The position numbers were made by a program, and so were the translations under genes. Shown piece after piece: positions 6,580 to 14,825 of a stretch of 45,727 nt of DNA. The notes beneath the pieces were generated by a model. The model was given only the letters and a program-made list of their open reading frames with translations, had not been told where the DNA came from and ran no database searches. This DNA is from Falsiroseomonas selenitidurans (GTDB lineage: Bacteria > Pseudomonadota > Alphaproteobacteria > Acetobacterales > Acetobacteraceae). Location: assembly GCF_012103215.1 (NCBI RefSeq), contig NZ_JAAVNE010000044.1, positions 1 through 45,727 on the forward strand, in the 5' to 3' direction. Numbering within the stretch: position 1 is the stretch's first letter; each line of letters opens with the position of its first letter.

Positions 6580-7851
6580 ATGCAAACAGATACTGCGGGT
6601 GAAGTCCTGTGTGTGCTCGTCGTCGATGACGAACCGCAGGTCACGCATCATCTCGTCCAAGGTCTCTCTCTCCTCGGCCTGTGTGCCTTGGGGGCAGGCT
6701 CGGCGGCGGCCGCCCTTCAGATCCTTCACGACGACCCGCGCGTCGCCGTGGTCATCACCGACATTCGCATGCCAAACCAGGATGGCCTTTCCCTGGCGCA
6801 GGCCATCACTGGGTCCCGCGAGGAGGACCAGGCGATCGAGATCATCGTCATGACCGGCCACGCCACGCTGGACGATGCCGCCGCGGCCATGCGCAGCCGC
6901 GTGTCGGATTTCCTGCGCAAGCCGTTCCGCCTGGCGGAGGCGATGCGCGCCCTGACCGCGGGGCTGGACCGCGCGCAGCGCCGCCGGGCGCAGGGCCGGG
7001 CGCTGAAGGCGCAATCGCTGCGCCTGCGGGCGCTGGAAGCGGAACGCAGCCGCCTGGCCGCGGAGATGGAGGCGGCGTCGCTGAGGCTGGCCAAGGCGCC
7101 CGCGCCGCCCGGCCTGACGTGGAAGCTGGAGCGGGACATGCACGCCATCTCCCACGCCCTGCGCACGCCGCTGGTGGCGATCTCCGGCGGTGCCGAACTG
7201 CTCGGCATGCCGGCGCAGCAGCAGCAGGAAGCGGAATACCTCGCCTTGCTGCGCAACGGCGTTAGCCAGGCGCGGGAAGCGGTGGAACTGGTGGAGGAAC
7301 TGCACCAGGTGGAACGCCCGGTGGCCTCGCCGCGGCAGGAAAACGTGCCGCTGGCGGCGCTGGTGGCGCAGCAGGCGGCGTTGCTGCAACCTGAGGCTGC
7401 CGCCCGATCCCTGCGGTTGGAGGCCGGGCCGCTGGAGCCGCTGTCCTGCACCGGCGACCGCGCCAGGCTGCGGCGCGCGGTGGCCTTGTGTCTGGGGGCC
7501 GCGATGGAATGGGCGCCGCGCGATTCGCAGATCGGCGTGCGCCTGGACCGCGCGGCGCTGGCGGCCGCCCCTGGCGCCGAGACTGGCGGCGAAGCTGGCA
7601 GCGAGGCTGGTGCAGGCGCCCCGCTGGGTGGCTGGGCGGTGCTGACCGTGTCGGTCTTTCCCGGCCCGGCACCGGGGCAGGCGCCGCCGCCGGGGATCGC
7701 CTTTCCCGAACCCGACACCGTCTGGTCCCGCACCCAGGAAGGGCTGCGCTTCGCCATCGCCCGGCACCTGGCGGAACAGCATGATGGCCGGCTGACATCC
7801 TGGAACGGCGGCGCGGGCACCATGGCCCTGCGCCTGTCGCTGCCGCTGTGA
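6580..7851 (+). CDS. Hybrid response regulator with degenerate histidine kinase core
   Basis: 423 aa. A receiver domain (about 8-125) has the acidic pair D16/D17, phosphoacceptor D61 in VITDIRMPNQDG, T92 and K114. A coiled-coil linker (about 125-175) rich in Ala, Arg, Leu and Glu leads to a dimerisation/phosphoacceptor helix with H192 in MHAISHALRTPL. The C-terminal part should be an ATPase domain, but its N-box position reads ALCLGAAMEWAP without the usual Asn, and no DxGxG box can be found, although the order of strands and the final GTMALRLSLPL survive. It is probably unable to autophosphorylate with ATP and may act as a phosphotransfer or scaffold protein. It opens a four-gene operon with another kinase and an OmpR-type regulator; its stop is 10 bases before the next start. 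Confidence 0.8.
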   Translation: MQTDTAGEVLCVLVVDDEPQVTHHLVQGLSLLGLCALGAGSAAAALQILHDDPRVAVVITDIRMPNQDGLSLAQAITGSREEDQAIEIIVMTGHATLDDAAAAMRSRVSDFLRKPFRLAEAMRALTAGLDRAQRRRAQGRALKAQSLRLRALEAERSRLAAEMEAASLRLAKAPAPPGLTWKLERDMHAISHALRTPLVAISGGAELLGMPAQQQQEAEYLALLRNGVSQAREAVELVEELHQVERPVASPRQENVPLAALVAQQAALLQPEAAARSLRLEAGPLEPLSCTGDRARLRRAVALCLGAAMEWAPRDSQIGVRLDRAALAAAPGAETGGEAGSEAGAGAPLGGWAVLTVSVFPGPAPGQAPPPGIAFPEPDTVWSRTQEGLRFAIARHLAEQHDGRLTSWNGGAGTMALRLSLPL

Positions 7852-7861
7852 GGCGCCGTTG

Positions 7862-10069
7862 ATGCCCTTTGTCGCAGTGCACCGCACCCGGAGCATCCGC
7901 CCCCAGGCCCTGCTGCTCGTGCTGCTGCTCGCCTGCGGGCTGGTCGGCCTGTGGGTCGTGGATCGCGCGGTCGAAACTTCCCGCGCCGCCGGCGAACGCG
8001 CCGCCTTGCGCGTGACGGAAGCCGCCGTGCAGGCCGTGCGGCAGCGGCTGGAACGCTCGCTGGAAGCGGTGGCCAGCCTGCACGCCATGGCCCGCTACGT
8101 GCGGCTGGACCTGCGCGCCGAGCCGTTGGCCGAACCCTCGGCGATCGAGAGCTATCTGGTGAAGCTGGCCCGCGAAGGCCGCTTCGGCGTGCTGCAGGTG
8201 GCCATCATCGACGCCGACGGCATGCTGATCTGGAGCACCGTGCCGGGCGTCGAGCGCGGCGCCCGGTCCATGGACCTAGCGGACCGCACCCATTTCCGCG
8301 TCCATCGCGATGGCTGGCGCGATCCCTATGTCAGCAGCCCGCTGGTCGGCCGCGCCAGCGGCCGCTGGAGCGTGCAGGTCACCCGGCCGCTGCTGGACGA
8401 GACCGGCGGCTTCCTCGGCGTGGTCGTGGTCTCGATCGATCCGCTGGACCTGGGGGCGGACCTGGAGAACCTGGACTTCGCCCCTGGCGCGGTGGCGACG
8501 CTGTTGCGCCAGGACGGCATCATCCTGACCCGCAGCGACGAGCCCGTGGCCTTCATGGGCCGCAGCTTCAACGCGGCCGCGGTCGGCTCCTTCGCCACGC
8601 GGCCGAGCGGGTCGGGGCGGGTGGCGCAAGGCCCGGAAGGCGGCGCGCGGCTCTGCGCCTGGCAACGCATTCCGGACTGGCCGCTGGTCGTCGTCTTCGA
8701 ACTGGACGAGACGCCGATCGCCGAGGCCGCGGTGGCATTCCGCCGGCTGCTGCTCCTGGTGTTGCTGGCGGTGCTGACCGGCCTCGGCGCGGCCGGGCTG
8801 CTGGGCATCTCCTGGTTTGGGCGGCTGCGGGAAAGGGCGGAAGTCGCCCGGCTGCACGGCGCGGCGCAGGAGGTGCGAACGCTGCTGGAGGCGCTGCCGG
8901 GCGCCGCCTATCGCGGCCAGATAAGCGCCACCGGTGAATATCGCCGCCGACACCTGAGCTCCGGCATCGTGCAGGTCTCCGGCTGGCCGCTCACAGCCTT
9001 CGAGTCGCAGGATTTCTATGCCGGGCTGATGGCGCCCGGCGAGACCGAGAGCCGGGCGGAATTCCTGCGCCGGGTGTTCCGGCTTTCCGATGCCGTGGCC
9101 GAATACCGCATCCGCTCCGCCGCCGGCCCCTGGGTCTGGGTGCGCGACCATTGCCGCGTGGTGCGCTTCACGGATGGCGGCGACCATGCCGAGGTGGTGG
9201 GACTCATCATCGACATCACCAGCGAGCGGCAGCTGAAGGCGCAGGCCTTCGCCACCGCCAAGCTGGCCACATTGGGTGAGATGGCGACGGGCCTGGCGCA
9301 TGAGCTGAACCAGCCCTCCGCCTCCATCACCCTGGCCGCGGACGTGGCCGCCTTCGAGATCGACCGCGCCGCCGCCGGCGACCTCGACTCCGCGCGCGGC
9401 CGGCTGGACGACATCGCCCGGCAGGCGATGCGGATGCGGGAGGTGATCGACCACTTCCAGGTCTTCGGCCGCATGGGCGAAAGCAAGGAAGGCGTAGTTG
9501 GGTTGCAGGATGTGGTAAGCGGCGCGCTGAAGATCGGCACCGGGATGCTGAAGGCCGCCGGCATCGGCGTGACGACGGACCTGCCGGAGGCGCTGCCGCC
9601 GGTCTGCGGACAGCTGGTGCCGCTGGAACAGGTGATGGTGAACCTGCTGGTCAATGCGCGCGACGCCATGGCTGCTACCCCGCCCGACCTGCGCAGCATC
9701 GCCATCGCTGCCCGCCCGGATGCGGCGGCCAGCCAACTGGTGCTGACGGTGCGCGACCACGGGCACGGCCTGGCGCCCGAACATGCGGGCCGGCTGTTCG
9801 AGCCCTTCTTCACCACAAAGCCGGTCGGCTACGGCACCGGGCTGGGCCTCGCCATCGCCTATGGCACCATCCGCGGCTTCGGCGGCAGCATCGCCATCGA
9901 GAACCACCCGGAAGGCGGCGCCGTGGTCATCATCCGGCTCAACCAGGCCGCGACCGGCGCGGTCGCCATCGAGAACGCCGGTGAGAACGTTGTCGAGGTC
10001 GCCGGTGGGGACGCCTTCGAGGACGCCTGGGCGGCAGGGCCGCCGCGCGCCGCGGTGCCGGCACCGTGA
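7862..10069 (+). CDS. Membrane sensor histidine kinase with extracytoplasmic CACHE-like and PAS domains
   Basis: 735 aa from the ATG at 7862 (a TTG immediately precedes it). TM1 is about residues 14-34 and TM2 about 290-320. The stretch between them (about 35-285) has the two-lobe layout of dCACHE sensors (DADGMLIWS, RTHFRVHRDGWRDPY, SGRWSVQVTRPL). A PAS domain follows (about 340-455, ending GLIIDIT). The kinase core has the H-box ATGLAHELNQPSASI, the N-box LLVNARDAM, DHGHGL and the G2 box GYGTGLGLAIAYG, so it looks catalytically complete. The H-box resembles the HELNQPL type of NtrB/DctB-like kinases. The ligand is not predictable. It overlaps the downstream regulator gene by one base (TGATG). 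Confidence 0.9.
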   Translation: MPFVAVHRTRSIRPQALLLVLLLACGLVGLWVVDRAVETSRAAGERAALRVTEAAVQAVRQRLERSLEAVASLHAMARYVRLDLRAEPLAEPSAIESYLVKLAREGRFGVLQVAIIDADGMLIWSTVPGVERGARSMDLADRTHFRVHRDGWRDPYVSSPLVGRASGRWSVQVTRPLLDETGGFLGVVVVSIDPLDLGADLENLDFAPGAVATLLRQDGIILTRSDEPVAFMGRSFNAAAVGSFATRPSGSGRVAQGPEGGARLCAWQRIPDWPLVVVFELDETPIAEAAVAFRRLLLLVLLAVLTGLGAAGLLGISWFGRLRERAEVARLHGAAQEVRTLLEALPGAAYRGQISATGEYRRRHLSSGIVQVSGWPLTAFESQDFYAGLMAPGETESRAEFLRRVFRLSDAVAEYRIRSAAGPWVWVRDHCRVVRFTDGGDHAEVVGLIIDITSERQLKAQAFATAKLATLGEMATGLAHELNQPSASITLAADVAAFEIDRAAAGDLDSARGRLDDIARQAMRMREVIDHFQVFGRMGESKEGVVGLQDVVSGALKIGTGMLKAAGIGVTTDLPEALPPVCGQLVPLEQVMVNLLVNARDAMAATPPDLRSIAIAARPDAAASQLVLTVRDHGHGLAPEHAGRLFEPFFTTKPVGYGTGLGLAIAYGTIRGFGGSIAIENHPEGGAVVIIRLNQAATGAVAIENAGENVVEVAGGDAFEDAWAAGPPRAAVPAP

Positions 10070-10791
10070 TGGGCGTCGCAGCGCCGCGCGTGCTGCTGCT
10101 GGACGACGACCCGGCCTATGGGCGCCAGATCGCCGAATACCTGGAGTTCCAGGGCTGCACCGTGCAGGTGACGCAGGAGCCCGAGGCCTTCGAGGAGCAG
10201 GTGCGGCGATCGCCGCCCGATATCGTGCTGCTCGACCAGCGGCTGGGGGAGGTGCGGGGCACCGAGATCCTGCTCCGCCTGCGCCAGCACAGCAGCGTGC
10301 CCTGCATCATCGTAACCGGGCTTTCCGAGACGCTCGACCGGATCCTGAACCTGGAGGTGGGGGCCGACGACGAGGTCGAGAAATCCGCGCCGCCGCGTGA
10401 ATTGCTGGCGCGGATCCGCGCGGTGCTGCGCCGCAACGCCTCCGCCGCGAAACCAGCCACGCCGATGCGTGACCGCCGCCAGGGCGGCTGGACCCTGGCC
10501 GCCGCGCGGCGCGACCTCATCCGCCCCGACGGCACCGCCTGCGGCCTGACGGGTTCGGAGTACGAGACCCTGGCGCTGCTGTGGGACCAGCTTGGCCAGC
10601 CGGTCAGCCGCAAGGCCATCAGCGACCAGGTCTTCAAGCGATCCTACTGGCCGGGCGACCGGGCGGTGGACACGGTGGTGATGAAGCTGCGCATGAAGAT
10701 CGGCACCAAGGACGGCCACCAGGTGATCAATTCGGTGCGCCTCGCCGGCTACGTCTTCACCGGCTTCGGCCAGGCGGCGGCGGAAGCCTGA
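10069..10791 (+). CDS. OmpR/PhoB-type response regulator
   Basis: 240 aa starting at the ATG of a TGATG overlap with the kinase gene. The receiver domain (about 7-120) has acidic residues near 12-14, phosphoacceptor D56 (VLLDQRLG), T83 and K105. The lysine is followed by Ser (EKSAPPREL) rather than the usual Pro. The C-terminal winged helix (about 135-235) reads GLTGSEYETLALL...AISDQVF...DRAVDTVVMKLRMKI, then VRLAGYVF, the classical OmpR transcription-activation-loop fold. It is probably phosphorylated by the preceding kinase, possibly through the hybrid protein or the small H-box protein encoded on either side. Target genes are unknown. Confidence 0.9.
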   Translation: MGVAAPRVLLLDDDPAYGRQIAEYLEFQGCTVQVTQEPEAFEEQVRRSPPDIVLLDQRLGEVRGTEILLRLRQHSSVPCIIVTGLSETLDRILNLEVGADDEVEKSAPPRELLARIRAVLRRNASAAKPATPMRDRRQGGWTLAAARRDLIRPDGTACGLTGSEYETLALLWDQLGQPVSRKAISDQVFKRSYWPGDRAVDTVVMKLRMKIGTKDGHQVINSVRLAGYVFTGFGQAAAEA

Positions 10792-11021
10792 TGGCGGATC
10801 GAAAGCGGCGGGACAAGGAGCCGGTTTCGCGCCTGCTGCACGAACTGGCGCAGCCGTTGGCGACGGCGGTGCTGGCCGTAGAAATCGCCCGCATCGTGGC
10901 GGAACGCGGCGAGGTCGGCGCCGCCGCCCAGCGGCTGGATGCGGCGATGGCGGCGCTGGAGCAAATGCAGGCGCTCCTCGCCGCCCATCGCCGTGCCCGC
11001 CGGGAGGATGGCGCCGGCTGA
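10791..11021 (+). CDS. Stand-alone H-box (DHp-like) small protein
   Basis: 76 aa starting at the ATG of a TGATG overlap with the OmpR-type gene, too short for most annotation pipelines. The sequence SRLLHELAQPLATAVLAVEI contains the H-E-L-x-Q-P-L signature of histidine kinase phosphoacceptor helices (H17). The second half, RLDAAMAALEQMQALLAAHR, looks like the antiparallel second helix. There is no ATPase domain: the protein would be just a two-helix hairpin that could form a dimeric four-helix bundle. It could act as a phosphotransfer module, as a decoy that titrates the kinase, or as a dimerisation inhibitor. The 10-bp stem-loop downstream ends the operon. Confidence 0.65.
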   Translation: MADRKRRDKEPVSRLLHELAQPLATAVLAVEIARIVAERGEVGAAAQRLDAAMAALEQMQALLAAHRRARREDGAG

Positions 11022-11175
11022 AGCCTGTAATACAGGGCCACATCGATCCCAAGCTGCGCCCTCCGGCGGCGGGCGAGCGAGGCGGCCGAACGGCCAGCCG
11101 CGCCCAGTGGCGCGTCGCCAAACCGGCGGGTGCCGGCGCCGTCGCGCCCCGGGCCTGCCTGCGGCACGAATGAGG

Positions 11176-11199
11176 CGGTTGGAGCTATCGCTCCAACCG
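11176..11199. terminator. Bidirectional stem-loop terminator
   Basis: CGGTTGGAGC (11176-11185), a TATC loop, and GCTCCAACCG (11190-11199) form a perfect 10-bp stem. It sits between two convergent genes, the H-box protein ending at 11021 and the glycosyltransferase ending at 11223. There is no long T-run, but the position fits a shared terminator. Confidence 0.65.
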
Positions 11200-11222
11200 G
11201 TCACGATCACCAGGATCTGGTA

Positions 11223-12140
11223 TCAGGCCCAGCGTGTGGCGGAGCGCAGCGAAGTGCGCAGCCAGTCCAGCAGGCCGCGGCCTTCCGGCACACGCCCCGC
11301 CCTTGCCAGGGCCGCCAACACCTCCACCTGCGCCGACAGCGTCGCAATCCGCGCCTCCAGCGCGGCTTCCCGCTGCCGCGCCGCGGCCTGGCCCTGCGCG
11401 ATGGTGAGCAGCAGGCCGAGCTGGGAGGGCGCCTGCCGCAACAGCCGGCGCTGCTGGGTGGAACGGTAGGCCGCCTGTTCCGCCGCCGCGATGCCGGGCG
11501 GACCGGCCTGGCGCGTGGCGAGCGGCGCTGGCAGCAGGGCGATGCGCCATTCCATCAGCAGGCGCAGGTGCAGGTCCCACCGCGCCGCGCCCATCGGAGC
11601 GATATCCCAGCCGCCAACCTGTTCCAGCGCGTCCCGCCGGTAGACAAAGGCATGGCAGCGCGGCGCCGCGTCCTGCAGCACAGCCTCCAGCTCCAGGTCG
11701 TGTGGGCCGACACAGGCGGGGTCGGCCTCTACCGCGACGGCGGCGATGCCCGCCTGGTCCCGTGCGCGGAAACGCGCATGGACCGCCGCCAGAAAGCCGG
11801 GCGCCCAGCGCTCCGATTCCGTCAGCACGGCGATCGCGCTGCCGCGGCAGCCATCCGCCAGCCGCGCCGCGGTGGACCAGGCGCCAGCGAGGCCATCGGG
11901 GGACAGGCCATCGGCGGGCAAGATGCTGACCTCGGTACCGGCGGGCAGGGTGGCGCGCGCCAATGCCGCGGCCTCCGCCGCCTCGCCCGCGCCCAGCGCC
12001 ACCAGCACCTCCGCCGGAGCCATGGATTGCGCGGCGACGTCGGCAAGGCTGGCGCGCAGCCGTGACAGCCCGCCGCATGACAGGATGATAACGGAAATAA
12101 CAGCGCCAGATTCGGGAAAGGGTTCGAGCCGTGGCAACAT
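11223..12140 (-). CDS. Family 2-like glycosyltransferase
   Basis: 305 aa from the ATG at 12138-12140 (MLPRLEPFPESGAVISVIIL). The frame remains open upstream but overlaps a separate small gene. The N-terminal VISVIILSCGGLSRLRASLADVA plus the later AIAVLTESERWAPGFL pattern follows the Rossmann-like GT-A fold, in which short acidic motifs bind the nucleotide sugar. The later RRDALEQVGGWDIA is the acceptor-side motif common to GT2 enzymes (F/Y-R-R-x-x-L-x-x-V-G-G-W/F-D). The canonical D-x-D is replaced by TES, so activity or metal use may be unusual. The last about 100 residues are helical and likely form a coiled coil. It may modify a cell-surface glycan; the substrate cannot be told from sequence. 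Confidence 0.6.
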   Translation of the reverse strand: MLPRLEPFPESGAVISVIILSCGGLSRLRASLADVAAQSMAPAEVLVALGAGEAAEAAALARATLPAGTEVSILPADGLSPDGLAGAWSTAARLADGCRGSAIAVLTESERWAPGFLAAVHARFRARDQAGIAAVAVEADPACVGPHDLELEAVLQDAAPRCHAFVYRRDALEQVGGWDIAPMGAARWDLHLRLLMEWRIALLPAPLATRQAGPPGIAAAEQAAYRSTQQRRLLRQAPSQLGLLLTIAQGQAAARQREAALEARIATLSAQVEVLAALARAGRVPEGRGLLDWLRTSLRSATRWA

Positions 12141-12213
12141 TCCTGGAAATCCCGGATTAAAAGGGCGAAATGATATTAGGCGCGAAATCACCGACAAAAT
12201 ATCGCGCGGAATA

Positions 12214-12339
12214 TCAATAGGGGTCCCATTCAATGCGCTCGATCCGCAACGCGTCATACCAAATGGCCAGGACGACGAACGCCGCGAGAAGGGCAGGGAT
12301 GAACACGGCGGCCAGAACAACCCCGTAGACAACTTGCAT
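12214..12339 (-). CDS. 41-aa single-pass membrane protein
   Basis: The ATG at 12337-12339 is preceded by GAGGA at 6-base spacing, a better ribosome site than most neighbours have. The product has a short N-terminus (MQVVYG), one strong transmembrane segment (VVLAAVFIPALLAAFVVLAI) and a charged tail ending RIERIEWDPY. It lies 73 bases upstream of the glycosyltransferase on the same strand, so the two may be co-transcribed. It is small enough to be missed by automatic gene callers. It is not recognisable as CydX or KdpF. Confidence 0.5.
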   Translation of the reverse strand: MQVVYGVVLAAVFIPALLAAFVVLAIWYDALRIERIEWDPY

Positions 12340-12613
12340 AATGCGTCCTCGGTTCTTGGCAGCGATCTGCTCCGACCCGGCGCGCTCCGGGACATGGAAC
12401 GGCCGTGTCGCTGAAGGGCGACAGCCACCCTCTTGGGCCCCTCAGCTATAAAGCGCCCCGCTATGCAGCAAGCGGCGAATGGCCGGATCCGCACGGAATA
12501 ACCAAAGAGCGACGTTGGTATTCAAGGATCCACAGAACTCAACACATCATTCCGTTTCCTTATCGTCCGAAAGCGTTGAGATAGCGACTGTTGAAACGGG
12601 GGATCGGGCCGTC

Positions 12614-13258
12614 ATGCCGAAGGGTTGGTGCCGCAGCATCGCAGCGGAAATGGTTCAGCCAATGCCCCGGACGTTCGGGCGGCTGCCGCAGGTCGGGCTG
12701 GTGCTGGGCCTGGTGATCGGCCTTGCGCCCACCGCCCCAGTGCTGGCAAACGAGATCGGCGGCAACTACGCTTGGCAGTTTCGCGGCGTGGGCGAGCGCA
12801 CGCTGTCCCTGCAGCAGCTGGACCTGCTGATGCGGCGCAATGCCGGTGGCTACAACAGCTACTACAACAACACCTACAACACGTACGTCGCCGGCGACCA
12901 GGTGAACTGCTCGGTCTCCGCCACCGCGGCGGGCAACACCGGCACCTCCAGCGCCAGCGGCTATTCCTCCTCCCCCACCATCGGCAACACGCCAAGCATT
13001 CTGGCGCAGGCGACGGGCAGTAGCCTGGCGTCCCAGGGCTGGCCGACGGGTGGCGCGGTGGCGCCGCTGAACTCGACGCAGGGCAATACCTCGAGCCCGC
13101 AGAGCGCGACGGTCAGCGGCACGATGTCGACGCTTGATGCAGCGAACCTGCAATCCTCCGGTGGCGTGCTGAGCCAGGCGCTGAACTCCGCGCAGACCAA
13201 CACCAACAGCCCGCAGACCGCAAGTGTCGCCGGCAGCACCGCCTGTGCGGGGCGCTGA
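12614..13258 (+). CDS. Small secreted N/S/T-rich protein, HfaA/curlin-like
   Basis: 214 aa if it starts at the ATG at 12614; ATGs at 12650 and 12662 are alternatives. Every version keeps the signal peptide (LVLGLVIGLAPTAPVLA, cleaved before NE). The mature part begins GGNYAWQFRGVGERTLSLQQ, then has a Asn/Tyr-rich stretch (GGYNSYYNNTYNTYVAGDQV) and two copies of a 20-residue unit, LNSTQGNTSSPQSATVSGT and LNSAQTNTNSPQTASVAGST. Such low-complexity Q/N repeats are typical of curli-like subunits and of the holdfast-anchor protein HfaA. Two Cys residues may form a disulphide. It precedes a CsgG-type pore gene with a 19-base gap, matching the hfaA-hfaB order of Caulobacter. The family identity is inferred from context and composition. 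Confidence 0.6.
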   Translation: MPKGWCRSIAAEMVQPMPRTFGRLPQVGLVLGLVIGLAPTAPVLANEIGGNYAWQFRGVGERTLSLQQLDLLMRRNAGGYNSYYNNTYNTYVAGDQVNCSVSATAAGNTGTSSASGYSSSPTIGNTPSILAQATGSSLASQGWPTGGAVAPLNSTQGNTSSPQSATVSGTMSTLDAANLQSSGGVLSQALNSAQTNTNSPQTASVAGSTACAGR

Positions 13259-13277
13259 TCCGGTGCGTGGTCCTCTG

Positions 13278-14687
13278 ATGCGCGGTACGCTGCTGGTGGC
13301 CGTCGCGCTGTCCCTCGGTGCCTGCGCGGAGCAGACCATGCGGCGGCAGACGCCGGAAGGCGCGCCGCTGTTGCAGGGGCCGGCCGTGGGTGGCAACGGC
13401 ACGCCGCTGGATACGGCCTTTACCTGCTACGCCGATCGCCTGGCGGAGCGGCCGGCGCCGATCGCCATCGGCGTCGGCGAGGTGCGCGACTTTACCGGCA
13501 AGTCCAGCATCAACGAAGGTGCAACCATCACCCAGGGCGGCTCGCTGATGGTGATGTCGGCGCTGGGCAAGCTCGGCCGCGGCATCCGTATCCATGAACG
13601 CTTCGACCCGCGCGTGGGCGAGCTGGAGCTGATCTACACGGACCGCCGCCAGCTGGGCGATGGCCGTGCCTACAACATCCCGGAAGGCAACCGCACGCGG
13701 CAGGTGCCGTGGGTGCCCTACATGGGCGGCTCCATCCTGCAGTCGCAGTACTACATCGTCGGCGGCATCACGGAGGTGAACTGGTCCATCCAGTCCGGCG
13801 GCGTCAGCGCGCGGGTGAACGGCGTGGGGCCGCGGGCGCGGTCCTTTGTGATGAGCATCGCGGCGGATCTGCGCATCGTCGATACGCGCAGCCTGGTGGT
13901 GGCGCACACCGTTTCGCTGCAGAAGCAGGTCATCGGCCACGAGATCGACGCCGACGTCTTCCGCTTCTTCGGTGACCGGCTTTTCGACGTGAGCATCGGC
14001 ACGCGCAACCTTGAGCCGGTGCAGCTGGCGGTGCGCGTGGCGTTGGAACTCGGCGTGTTGGAACTGGTCTCCCACGTCACCCGCGCCCCGCTGGAAGGCT
14101 GCCTTGACCAGGCGGTGCAGGCCGGGCTGGTCAGCCGCGCCTATGTGCCGCCGCAATTCCCGCCGCCGCCGGAGCCTGAGCCGGCGCCGGTGGTGGTCGC
14201 GCCGCCAGCCCCGCCGCCGCCGCCGCGACCCCGCCCGGCCGCGCGCCCCCGTCCGCAGCCGGCGCCGCCGCCGCATGCCTCCCGCTGCGTCACGGAAGGA
14301 ACGCCGCCCTCGCTGCGCTGCATCCCGCCGACCGAGGCCAATGCGCCCGCCCGGGCGCCCGAAGCCCCGGCCGAGCCGCCGGCTCCGCTGGTGCCGCCGG
14401 TGCTGCAGCAGCAGCCGGTGCAGCCTGCTGTGGCGCCGCTGCAATCGCGGCCCGTGGCGCCAGGCCCCGGCTACAGCCGTCCGGATTCGGCCAGCCGGCC
14501 GCCCATCCCGAGCTGGCTGGAAGGCCCGGCACAGCAGCCCGGCGCGCCGGCCTCGCTGTACGGCCCGGGCGGTGCCGGCACGCAGGTGCCGTCGCCGCCG
14601 CCGGTTCCGGCCGCACCCGTCATCCCGCCCCACCTGCTGGACGGCAACAGCCCGGCACCGGGTGGACGGGTGAACATCCTCGGCTAG
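13278..14687 (+). CDS. CsgG/HfaB-family outer-membrane secretion lipoprotein
   Basis: 469 aa from the ATG at 13278. The lipoprotein signal MRGTLLVAVALSLGAC places the acylated cysteine at residue 16. The CsgG-type domain (about 45-285) shows IAIGVGEVRDFTGKS, SLMVMSALGKLGRG, FDPRVGELE...DRRQLGD, YYIVGGITEVNWSI and VVAHTVSLQKQVIG in the order of curli export pores; the strand-helix pattern of the 36-strand barrel monomer is compatible. HfaB, the holdfast-anchor homologue in Caulobacter, is the closest functional parallel. The C-terminal about 180 residues are a Pro/Ala-rich tail not present in CsgG and may stay disordered in the periplasm. It probably exports the adjacent secreted proteins across the outer membrane. 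Confidence 0.8.
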   Translation: MRGTLLVAVALSLGACAEQTMRRQTPEGAPLLQGPAVGGNGTPLDTAFTCYADRLAERPAPIAIGVGEVRDFTGKSSINEGATITQGGSLMVMSALGKLGRGIRIHERFDPRVGELELIYTDRRQLGDGRAYNIPEGNRTRQVPWVPYMGGSILQSQYYIVGGITEVNWSIQSGGVSARVNGVGPRARSFVMSIAADLRIVDTRSLVVAHTVSLQKQVIGHEIDADVFRFFGDRLFDVSIGTRNLEPVQLAVRVALELGVLELVSHVTRAPLEGCLDQAVQAGLVSRAYVPPQFPPPPEPEPAPVVVAPPAPPPPPRPRPAARPRPQPAPPPHASRCVTEGTPPSLRCIPPTEANAPARAPEAPAEPPAPLVPPVLQQQPVQPAVAPLQSRPVAPGPGYSRPDSASRPPIPSWLEGPAQQPGAPASLYGPGGAGTQVPSPPPVPAAPVIPPHLLDGNSPAPGGRVNILG

Positions 14688-14751
14688 CCCGACCCGTTCG
14701 GGCCAGCCGGTGTGACAGCGGCGCTGCACGGAGACGGTGCCGCGGAAACAC

Positions 14752-14773
14752 CCCGCCTCGCTTGAGGCGCGGG
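14752..14773. terminator. Stem-loop between the CsgG-like and giant repeat protein genes
   Basis: CCCGCCTC, a GCTT loop, and GAGGCGCGGG (one bulged C) form a stable hairpin 50 bases before the next start and 65 bases after the previous stop. It could attenuate or stabilise the transcript so the giant protein is made at a different level from the pore. Confidence 0.4.
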
Positions 14774-14825
14774 TTCCCTCATCGTGCGGAAGACTCCGCG
14801 CGATCCAACTAGACAGGAGAGTTTC

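Noticed and set aside
7262..8088. Long minus-strand frames across the kinase genes
   Set aside because: Antisense shadows. The plus strand carries REC, H-box and ATPase motifs with coupled starts.
12115..12135. GGGTTCGAGCC resembling a tRNA T-loop
   Set aside because: No stem, anticodon or acceptor sequence around it, and it lies at the start of the glycosyltransferase gene.
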